A stretch of 5,948 bases of DNA, taken from positions 1 through 5,948 of the forward strand of contig WQWG01000044.1 of NCBI GenBank assembly GCA_009785435.1, in the 5' to 3' direction. A model generated the notes under the pieces. It was not told the origin of the DNA. It made no database searches and worked only from the letters and a program-made list of their open reading frames with translations. The DNA is from Clostridiales bacterium (lineage in GTDB: Bacteria > Bacillota > Clostridia > Peptostreptococcales > Anaerovoracaceae). Shown here piece by piece: positions 1-5,171 of this stretch; position 1 is the first letter of the stretch, and each line of letters starts with the position of its first letter. Position numbers and translations under genes: made by a program.

Positions 1-55
1 GCTTGCTCAACGCCAAAACTTCGCCGTTTTTAAATCTTTCTACTAGTTTGTCCAT
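1..55 (-). CDS. meaB: N-terminus of a probable MeaB/ArgK-family GTPase (partial)
   Basis: Only the first 18 codons are in the window; the gene runs off the left edge. Translation from the ATG at 55-53 gives MDKLVERFKNGEVLALSK. The pattern of an acidic/Leu-Val-Glu-Arg start, a short Gly-Glu/Asp turn and an Ala-Leu-(Ser/Ala) stretch is how MeaB/ArgK proteins begin, ahead of their P-loop GTPase domain. MeaB is a cytoplasmic chaperone that loads and protects adenosylcobalamin-dependent methylmalonyl-CoA mutase. A good Shine-Dalgarno AGGAGA (67-62) lies 6 bases before the ATG, which supports the start. The gene follows the second dctM with a 118-base gap that contains a stem-loop. The assignment rests on 18 residues and on recall of the family, so the P-loop that would settle it is not visible. 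The reading frame and start are more certain than the name. Confidence 0.55.
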   Translation of the reverse strand, partial: MDKLVERFKNGEVLALSK

Positions 56-61
56 TCACAT

Positions 62-67
62 TCTCCT
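62..67 (-). promoter_or_regulatory. Ribosome binding site of the meaB-like gene
   Basis: The minus strand reads AGGAGA, 6 bases before the ATG at 55. It is a near-consensus Shine-Dalgarno and is the main evidence that a real gene begins here although only 18 codons are visible. Confidence 0.75.
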
Positions 68-102
68 CGCAGGCATTTTCTTTGGTATTGTTGTCTATTC
101 TT

Positions 103-111
103 ATTACAACA
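103..111 (-). promoter_or_regulatory. Possible extended -10 element upstream of the meaB-like gene
   Basis: The minus strand reads TGTTGTAAT: a TG dinucleotide, one base, then TGTAAT, which matches five of six positions of TATAAT. It would place transcription start near position 96 and give a leader of about 40 bases. No convincing -35 is present at 16-18 bases upstream, where the sequence is A-rich and runs into the stem-loop at 116-146. An extended -10 can work without a good -35, but this is a weak call made by eye. Confidence 0.25.
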
Positions 112-115
112 TACT

Positions 116-146
116 ACATGCCCGATTTTTGGTGCATCGGGCATGT
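116..146 (-). terminator. Perfect 11-bp stem-loop after the second dctM (terminator-like or operator-like)
   Basis: The arms ACATGCCCGAT (116-126) and ATCGGGCATGT (136-146) pair perfectly around a 9-base loop, 27 bases beyond the dctM stop codon. On the minus strand no T-run follows the stem, so it is not a textbook rho-independent terminator in the gene direction. On the plus strand a T-run occurs only after an 8-base gap (155-161), and no gene on that strand needs it. It may stabilise the 3' end of the dctM message, act as a weak terminator, or be an inverted-repeat operator in front of the meaB-like gene. The structure is certain; the function is not. Confidence 0.5.
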
Positions 147-173
147 GTTTGGGATTTTTTTATTCTGATTCCA

Positions 174-1502
174 TCACCAACCGGTCAGCATCAGCCCCGG
201 CAAAAATGTTACCACTCCGGGAAAAATGATGCATATTGCGACCACCAAAAGCTGTATTCCGATAAACGGCGCAACGCTTCTGTAAACCTCTTTTTCCTGA
301 ATTTTGATGCCCTCCGGAACGACACTCAATGCATAAAGGATCGATTGTGCAAACGGCGGTGTTAAAAATGACGTTTGCAAAAGCACGAGCGCAACGACGC
401 TTACATGAATGCCGTCAAAGCCGAATTCCACGAGAATCGGCATAAAAATCGGTACCATGATCATCGATACGCCGAGCCAGTCCACGCAGATCCCCAGTAC
501 GAAAATGATGATCAAAAACAATGCAAACGTTCCGTTTGCTCCGAGATTGTACTGTTCGAGAATATTTCTGATCACAGGGCGTCCGCCGTTTAAGAAAAAT
601 GTGGCTGTAAACATCGTTGCCCCTACGGCGATCAACATGACCATTGCCGTCACGCCAAATGTTTGTTTTGCCGCATCGAGAAAAGTCGTTTTATTGAATT
701 TTTTATTCCACATCGCAACGAGGATGCTCCCCAGCGAGCCGAACGCGGCGACTTCCGTAGGCGACACCAGTCCCAAAAACATTGCACCCAAAACCGCAAA
801 AATCAGGAGGATAAACGGCAGAAATGACGAAAGCGATTGCCGTAAATTGTATTCAAGCGGAGCATTTTTATCTTTTTCGACCGCAGGCACGATGCCCGGT
901 TTGATATATCCGACGATGCCGGCGTAAATCGCATAAAGCAGGGCGAGTAAAATCCCCGGCACGATCGTCGCGACAAACAGTCTGAACATCGACAATGCGG
1001 CAAGTGAGCTGAAAAGGATCAGTACGATGCTCGGCGGAAGAAGTATTCCCATCGAACCGCCGGCAGCTACGATGCTTGTCGAAAAGCCTTTGTCGTACCC
1101 TCTTTTGATCATCGGGCCGAGTGCAAGCACGCCAACCGTCGTTACGGAAGCGCCCAGTACGCCTATACACGCCGCAAAGAGTACACAAATCAACGCAACG
1201 GAAATGCCCAGACCGCCCCTGACGTTTCGGAACCATTGGTTCATCACGCCGAATGCATTGTCTGCCGCCCCTGATTTTTCGAGCATGCACCCCATAAACA
1301 CGAACATGGGCACAGCGACATACGCCCATTCCCCTATGACGGAATTGAGCATCATTCCCGGCATACGAAACGACGTCGTACCTAAGTGGGAAAATCCAAC
1401 GATAATCGAAATGCCGATCATCGTAAGCGCCACCGGAAATCCCATAAAGACACCGACGAAAAGTCCGATAAACATGAGCAGAAGTATCAGTTCCTGTCCC
1501 AT
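174..1502 (-). CDS. dctM: TRAP transporter large permease subunit DctM (second copy, no binding protein beside it)
   Basis: A 442-residue membrane protein of normal length for the DctM family, the large subunit that carries the substrate translocation path and uses an ion gradient for uptake. Family marks seen: the N-terminal GFPVA at residues 21-25, VPMFVFMGCMLEKSG at 64-78, GGSMGILLPPS at 148-158, SPTE at 247-250, DWLGV at 341-345 and TPPF at 381-384; hydrophobic segments run throughout. The ATG at 1502-1500 overlaps the dctQ stop by one base (TAATG), with GAGGG upstream as ribosome binding site, so the two are translationally coupled. It is a collinear paralog of the DctM at 3246-4562 (97 of the first 200 residues identical, ungapped). 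It departs from it right after the GILLPPS motif: FSSLAALSMFRLFVATIVPG, where the other copy has AGVG and FAGTIMPG. That region is substrate-adjacent in the family, so a different ligand is possible. Family assignment is secure; the substrate is unknown. Confidence 0.95.
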   Translation of the reverse strand: MGQELILLLMFIGLFVGVFMGFPVALTMIGISIIVGFSHLGTTSFRMPGMMLNSVIGEWAYVAVPMFVFMGCMLEKSGAADNAFGVMNQWFRNVRGGLGISVALICVLFAACIGVLGASVTTVGVLALGPMIKRGYDKGFSTSIVAAGGSMGILLPPSIVLILFSSLAALSMFRLFVATIVPGILLALLYAIYAGIVGYIKPGIVPAVEKDKNAPLEYNLRQSLSSFLPFILLIFAVLGAMFLGLVSPTEVAAFGSLGSILVAMWNKKFNKTTFLDAAKQTFGVTAMVMLIAVGATMFTATFFLNGGRPVIRNILEQYNLGANGTFALFLIIIFVLGICVDWLGVSMIMVPIFMPILVEFGFDGIHVSVVALVLLQTSFLTPPFAQSILYALSVVPEGIKIQEKEVYRSVAPFIGIQLLVVAICIIFPGVVTFLPGLMLTGW

Positions 1503-2056
1503 TACGCTTCACCCTCTTTCGTATCCGGAATTTCTCGATCGTGCTCTGATTTCATACCCCGGATCTCCCGAATCCGCTCGGCCAGTTTCACTCCGGCTTG
1601 CAACGTCATCAGAACCATTCCGACACATATGAGCAGTCTTATCGGCCATAGCGGATATTCCCAAGGTGTCAAAAATGCGGGAAGATCATTGACGATCGCG
1701 TCGATCGTCAGCACGTACATGGAAAAAACCAACGAAAAAAGCGGAAGAAAAACCAAAATCGGATAACCGATCAGGTTTACGATTATTTTTCCCCGCCGTT
1801 TTAATAAATTATAAAAAAAGTCCACTTTGATATGAATGTTTTTCGCAAGGGCATACCCCACGCCTAAAAAAGAAAAAATGACAAATAAAATCCATGATAC
1901 ATCAATCGCAAGATTTAAGTGATGCATAAAAGCATTTCGGATAACAACCTCGGCAATCACGACCACAATCATCGGGATTATGAAAAAAGAAGCAATAACT
2001 GCGGTTATATCGTTTGCTTTCGTGATGCCGCTTTCCAGTTTTTTTAAAAATTTCAA
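1502..2056 (-). CDS. dctQ: TRAP transporter small permease subunit DctQ (second copy, TTG start)
   Basis: A 184-residue protein with four hydrophobic segments at about residues 17-39, 51-71, 90-115 and 136-156, the DctQ topology. Typical family motifs are ALAKNIHIKVDF (69-80), which links helices 2 and 3, and WPIRLLICVG (137-146) at the start of helix 4. DctQ packs against DctM and scaffolds it in the membrane. The tail after residue 157 is highly charged and cytoplasmic. The start is TTG at 2056-2054: the frame has a TAG stop eight codons upstream with no ATG in between, and the next internal Met lies inside the first helix. An AAGGAGGAG Shine-Dalgarno (2074-2066) supports the TTG. It overlaps dctM by one base. 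No dctP lies upstream; the neighbour is the isomerase lipoprotein gene, separated by a terminator. Family assignment is firm. Confidence 0.93.
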   Translation of the reverse strand: MKFLKKLESGITKANDITAVIASFFIIPMIVVVIAEVVIRNAFMHHLNLAIDVSWILFVIFSFLGVGYALAKNIHIKVDFFYNLLKRRGKIIVNLIGYPILVFLPLFSLVFSMYVLTIDAIVNDLPAFLTPWEYPLWPIRLLICVGMVLMTLQAGVKLAERIREIRGMKSEHDREIPDTKEGEA

Positions 2057-2065
2057 ACCAAGACT

Positions 2066-2074
2066 CTCCTCCTT
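2066..2074 (-). promoter_or_regulatory. Ribosome binding site that decides the TTG start of the second dctQ
   Basis: The minus strand reads AAGGAGGAG, ending 9 bases before the TTG at 2056. It is a near-perfect anti-Shine-Dalgarno match, as would help a weak start codon. A second SD-like AAAGGAG at 2105-2099 has no start codon at a suitable distance. Confidence 0.75.
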
Positions 2075-2082
2075 CAGCTATG

Positions 2083-2099
2083 TTTTCGACCTTTTCGAC
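2083..2099 (-). repeat. Short direct repeat in the leader of the second dctQ
   Basis: GTCGAAAA occurs twice (2099-2092 and 2090-2083) with one base between, a 9-base period, in the untranslated leader about 10 bases before the ribosome binding site. It could be a regulator half-site pair or chance in an A-rich leader. Confidence 0.35.
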
Positions 2100-2135
2100 T
2101 CCTTTCATCCCAATCTAAGATATTTTCTTTTTTTT

Positions 2136-2172
2136 AAAAAATCGGCTTCCCAATTTTACTGAGTCGCCGATT
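2136..2172 (-). terminator. Intrinsic terminator after the isomerase gene
   Basis: On the minus strand AATCGGC (2172-2166) pairs with GCCGATT (2146-2140). An inner CTCA/TGGG pairing can extend the stem within the loop. A run of six T (2141-2136, two of them in the stem) follows, and the T-run is then followed by eight A. It begins 8 bases past the isomerase stop codon. This is a standard rho-independent terminator shape, and it separates the isomerase gene from the second dctQ. Confidence 0.7.
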
Positions 2173-2180
2173 CATTTCGT

Positions 2181-3164
2181 TTATTCTGCATGAACAATCG
2201 TTGCATTTGCCCTCATCTCACGCAATTTCTCATTCGCAGCATTCCTGATCAAATAATCCTCGATAAACGTCCGAACGACTCCGAACGCCGGCTCCGCGCG
2301 CTGCACGCCGTCAAGCCTTATAATATGATAACCGAACGGTGTTCTGACCGGCCCTGCAATTTCGTCGACTTCCATCGCAAACACGACGGCTTCAAACGCC
2401 GGATACACTTCATTTCGCCCGAAATCCGGCCATATCATGCCGTCAATCTCTGCCGTTACCCTGTCGAGCGAATACGTTCTTGCAAGCGCTCCGAAGTCTT
2501 CCCCGGCATCGAGTCTTCGCATAATATCAGTCGCTTCCGCATACGTGTTTACAAGGATATGGCTCGCGGCAACCTGCGTTCTTTGCAAGTCCTCTCTGTT
2601 TGCATAATAAAATTCCATAACGACTTCATCAGACAAGTCCAAATCTGCCGCTACAATCGTGAAAAACCAGTTGGAATTTTGGGTGAATTCAATATGCTCT
2701 TCAAAATTTTCCGCCTCAATGTCACCGTTGGCGATCAAAATGTCAATCGGAATGCTCGACCGAAGCCTGCTCGCAATGCTTTCCGCAAGGCCCATGATTC
2801 CGGGCGTCAGTCCCTCGATCCCGACTTCCTCTCTGAGATATTTGGTAATTAAAGTGTTTGTAATGATAGATTCAAGCGTGCGCTCCCTCAGTTCTGCAAG
2901 CTCTTCATCCGTGAAAAGCGAAAACGTTCTTCCGCCCTCTAACGTCGCCGTTATCATCATATGATCCAACAGCTGTTTTTCCGTAATTATCGTATCGTTT
3001 ACGCGGGCGACTTCCGTATCGTCTGTCTGTACAACGTTACCGCCGTTTCCCGTACCGTTATTTTCATTGTTATTATTGTTGTTGCAACCACCAAGCATAA
3101 GCAGAACTGTCAAAGTGACTGCCAACATCGCGATCAAAGTTAATTTTCCGGTTTTCTTTTTCAT
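2181..3164 (-). CDS. Peptidyl-prolyl cis-trans isomerase lipoprotein, PrsA/SurA-like (parvulin domain)
   Basis: A 327-residue extracytoplasmic foldase. Residues 1-27 are a lipoprotein signal: MKKK, a hydrophobic stretch, then LGGC with Cys27 as the likely lipid anchor (Gly-Gly before Cys is acceptable, slightly off LAGC). Residues 28-43 are an Asn/Gly linker with six Asn in a row. Residues about 50-195 form a helical SurA-N-like chaperone region. Residues about 198-288 are a PpiC rotamase domain, with the marks ASHILV (200-205), GEDFGALARTYS (221-232), FGRNEVYPAFE (248-258) and GPVRTPFGYHII (271-282). Such proteins help exported proteins fold after secretion. Start: a longer frame opens with TTG at 3182, and there is an ATG at 3170, but AGGAG at 3177-3173 overlaps or crowds both; the ATG at 3164 is 8 bases away and gives the better signal peptide. 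The gene lies between two TRAP modules, flanked by terminators. A client among TRAP binding proteins is an inference only. Confidence 0.88.
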   Translation of the reverse strand: MKKKTGKLTLIAMLAVTLTVLLMLGGCNNNNNNENNGTGNGGNVVQTDDTEVARVNDTIITEKQLLDHMMITATLEGGRTFSLFTDEELAELRERTLESIITNTLITKYLREEVGIEGLTPGIMGLAESIASRLRSSIPIDILIANGDIEAENFEEHIEFTQNSNWFFTIVAADLDLSDEVVMEFYYANREDLQRTQVAASHILVNTYAEATDIMRRLDAGEDFGALARTYSLDRVTAEIDGMIWPDFGRNEVYPAFEAVVFAMEVDEIAGPVRTPFGYHIIRLDGVQRAEPAFGVVRTFIEDYLIRNAANEKLREMRANATIVHAE

Positions 3165-3172
3165 TTTCATTT

Positions 3173-3177
3173 CTCCT
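3173..3177 (-). promoter_or_regulatory. Ribosome binding site that decides the isomerase start
   Basis: AGGAG on the minus strand lies 8 bases before the ATG at 3164 but only 2 bases before the ATG at 3170, and it sits inside the frame of the upstream TTG at 3182. Spacing therefore favours the ATG at 3164. Confidence 0.65.
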
Positions 3178-3190
3178 GACAAATCATCCC

Positions 3191-3232
3191 TAAATAAAGA
3201 TTGTCCCCCGTCCGATCAGGGCGGAGGACAAT
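3191..3232 (-). terminator. Intrinsic terminator after the first dctM
   Basis: On the minus strand ATTGTCCTCCG (3232-3222) pairs with CGGGGGACAAT (3210-3200), 11 pairs with one G-U, around an 11-base loop. The T-rich tract TCTTTATTTA (3200-3191) follows. The stem begins 13 bases past the dctM stop. The other strand also has a T-rich tract (3232-3238), so the structure could work in both directions, though no gene faces it from the left. The ribosome binding site of the isomerase gene starts only about 22 bases further on. Confidence 0.75.
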
Positions 3233-3245
3233 TTTATTGCTTAGG

Positions 3246-4562
3246 TTAAACCAATATGCCCGGTAGCCACAATAGAGCGTTCGGGAATGCAAGGGAAAGA
3301 ATAACAACGATCAACTGAATGAAGATGAACGGTGTAACGCCCCTGTAAATATCCGAAACCTTTACGCCCGGAGGAGCAACCCCTGCGATATAAAATATTG
3401 TGTAAGCAAACGGTGGAGTAACGAACGATGTCTGTAAAAGAATAACGATCGTCAGACACACCGCAAGCGGATGGAATCCATACCCGACAAGTATCGGTAA
3501 AAATACAGGAACAACGATCAGAATTACACCAACCCAATCCAGGAATATTCCCAAACTGAATACGAGAAGTAAAACGACTGCATACGTTCCTACAGGTCCA
3601 AGTCCCAATCCTGTAAGTGCCTCACTTACTACTCTTGTTCCACCCAAACGGAAGAACGCAGCAGTAAAGATGTTCGCACCTAAGATTACGAAAAATACCA
3701 TTGAACTTGCACGAATCGTAGCCATCGCAGACCCGTACAATGCGTCCCAAGTGCATTTTCTGTAGAGCATCGCCATAATGATTGCTCCAAGAGCACCGAC
3801 ACCGGCCGCTTCCGTAGGCGCCGCTATTCCAAAGAATATCGCACCGAGTACTACGGAAATCAGCACCACAAGCGGTAAAAATGACATGATGCCGCGCGCT
3901 AAAGAAAATTCTTTTACATAATTTGAATCATTTTTAATAACTTCAGGAACCATGCCTTTTCTGACGTGGCCGATAACAGCTACATAAATACCATACATTA
4001 GACCAAGTAAGAGACCCGGCATGATTGTACCTGCAAAAAGCTGTATAACGCCTACGCCTGCAATCGGTCCAAGTACAACAAGCATGATGCTCGGAGGAAG
4101 TAATATTCCCAGAGTTCCGCCTGCCGCAACGATTCCGGTCGCAAGACGCTTATCATACCCTGCATTAAGCATTGGAGGTATGCAAAGAAGTGACATCGTT
4201 ACTACGGAAGCTCCGACAACGCCTACGCTTGCTCCGAATACAACGCAAATGAGTACGGAAGCGATGCCAAGACCGCCTTTGATTTTTCTAAGCCACTGAT
4301 TGAGTACTGCGAAAGCGGTGTTTGCCACACCGGACCGTTCGAGCATACAACCCATGAATACAAATAGCGGGATGGCTATAAATATGACGTCCGAGAAGAG
4401 CGTAACTGCTCTTGATCCCATCAAGTGAAAGACGACAGGGCCGTCTCCGAAAAATCCGAATAAAAGTCCGAGGCCCGCCAAAGTAAATGCAATCGGAAAC
4501 CCGAGCATTACCCCGACAAGAACACCTACGATCATTAAAATAATTAAAAGTTCTGTTCCCAT
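3246..4562 (-). CDS. dctM: TRAP transporter large permease subunit DctM (first copy, in the complete P-Q-M set)
   Basis: A 438-residue polytopic membrane protein of normal family length, the transport subunit that moves the ligand delivered by the binding protein across the membrane with a coupling ion. Family marks: GFPIAF at residues 21-26, IPLFVFMGCMLERSG at 64-78, VVGASV at 115-120, GGTLGILLPPS at 148-158, LFAGTIMPG at 175-183, APTE at 248-251, LDWVGV at 341-346 and TPPF at 382-385. The ATG at 4562-4560 shares one base with the dctQ stop (TAATG), and GGGGAGGG (4576-4569) lies 6 bases upstream inside dctQ, so translation is coupled. It follows dctP and dctQ in the standard order, which makes this the functional partner of the binding protein at the right edge. 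The pattern GILLPPSIMLVVLGPIAGVG fits the TakM/FcbT3-type branch (carboxylates). Compared with its paralog at 174-1502 it keeps the more canonical LFAGTIMPG segment. By eye its codons are somewhat more AT-rich at third positions than those of the other copy. Confidence 0.96.
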   Translation of the reverse strand: MGTELLIILMIVGVLVGVMLGFPIAFTLAGLGLLFGFFGDGPVVFHLMGSRAVTLFSDVIFIAIPLFVFMGCMLERSGVANTAFAVLNQWLRKIKGGLGIASVLICVVFGASVGVVGASVVTMSLLCIPPMLNAGYDKRLATGIVAAGGTLGILLPPSIMLVVLGPIAGVGVIQLFAGTIMPGLLLGLMYGIYVAVIGHVRKGMVPEVIKNDSNYVKEFSLARGIMSFLPLVVLISVVLGAIFFGIAAPTEAAGVGALGAIIMAMLYRKCTWDALYGSAMATIRASSMVFFVILGANIFTAAFFRLGGTRVVSEALTGLGLGPVGTYAVVLLLVFSLGIFLDWVGVILIVVPVFLPILVGYGFHPLAVCLTIVILLQTSFVTPPFAYTIFYIAGVAPPGVKVSDIYRGVTPFIFIQLIVVILSLAFPNALLWLPGILV

Positions 4563-5119
4563 TATTTGCCCTCCCCTGTTGCTTTTTCGGCAAGTGCTGC
4601 CGCTTCTGCTCTGATTTCTTTCGGTGCATTTACGATCAGCGTAATGTATTTAATAACACCTTGAACCAAAAGCATAGCCATCGAGATAAACAGTATCAAT
4701 CTCACGGGCCAAACGATGGGGCGCCAGCTTGTCATGGGCGACACTTCGTTAAACTCTACGGCACTTTGGAACAGTCCCCAAGTTACGTAACAAAGTGCGA
4801 TCATTGTGGTGAAGAAAAACACCGGATATAATACTACGTCAATTAAAAGTTGCCAACGCTTTCTCAGCGTGTTGTACAAGATATCTGCTCTGACATGAAC
4901 ATTCTCGGCGAGAGCATAAGCTCCGCCGAGAAAAACGAGTGTTCCGCAAACCATCCACTGCAAATCGAATGCATAGATGGACGGACTCCCCATGAAATAA
5001 CGCAGAAATACCTCCACAACGATGATAGCAATTAGCGGAAAAATTAATAGTGAAGCACCTTGTGCAATTTTTTTATTAGCAAATGTAAGTGCGTTTCCTA
5101 TTTTCGCGGGGAAATTCAT
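4562..5119 (-). CDS. dctQ: TRAP transporter small permease subunit DctQ (first copy)
   Basis: A 185-residue protein with four hydrophobic segments at about residues 20-42, 53-70, 91-113 and 136-158, as in DctQ. Motifs seen: GGAYALAENVHVRADILYN (65-83) between helices 2 and 3, and WPVRLILFIS (137-146) opening helix 4. It forms the membrane complex with DctM. The ATG at 5119 is preceded by an excellent ribosome binding site, GGAGGGGG, and lies 52 bases after the dctP stop with no terminator between, so it is co-transcribed with dctP; it overlaps dctM by one base. The tail after residue 165 is Ala/Glu/Lys-rich and soluble. It is homologous to the second DctQ (1502-2056), with most matches in the two motifs named, but clearly more diverged than the DctM pair, which is usual for this subunit. 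Confidence 0.94.
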   Translation of the reverse strand: MNFPAKIGNALTFANKKIAQGASLLIFPLIAIIVVEVFLRYFMGSPSIYAFDLQWMVCGTLVFLGGAYALAENVHVRADILYNTLRKRWQLLIDVVLYPVFFFTTMIALCYVTWGLFQSAVEFNEVSPMTSWRPIVWPVRLILFISMAMLLVQGVIKYITLIVNAPKEIRAEAAALAEKATGEGK

Positions 5120-5171
5120 AAAATCCCCCTCCTTCCTTATACATATGATGATGTGGAAAACACTTCAAATT

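Noticed and set aside
868..1512. A 214-codon open frame on the minus strand
   Set aside because: It overlaps dctM in another frame, is rich in Arg and Cys without any family pattern, and is fully explained as a shadow of dctM.
1027..1632. A 201-codon open frame on the plus strand
   Set aside because: It is antisense to dctM and dctQ, has Pro/Thr/Ser-rich composition typical of the reverse of a membrane protein gene, and has no ribosome binding site.
1902..2108. A 68-codon frame starting with ATG in the leader of the second dctQ
   Set aside because: No Shine-Dalgarno precedes the ATG, the protein is unlike any family I know, and most of it lies inside dctQ in another frame.
2190..2852. A 220-codon open frame on the plus strand
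   Set aside because: It is antisense to the isomerase gene, which has a complete signal peptide and recognised domains on the other strand.
3165..3182. TTG at 3182 or ATG at 3170 as the isomerase start
   Set aside because: The ribosome binding site at 3177-3173 lies inside the TTG frame and only 2 bases from the first ATG; the ATG at 3164 has normal spacing.
5120..5171. A possible terminator or promoter between dctP and dctQ
   Set aside because: I see no stem followed by T-run and no clear -35/-10 pair in these 52 bases; only the strong ribosome binding site of dctQ.
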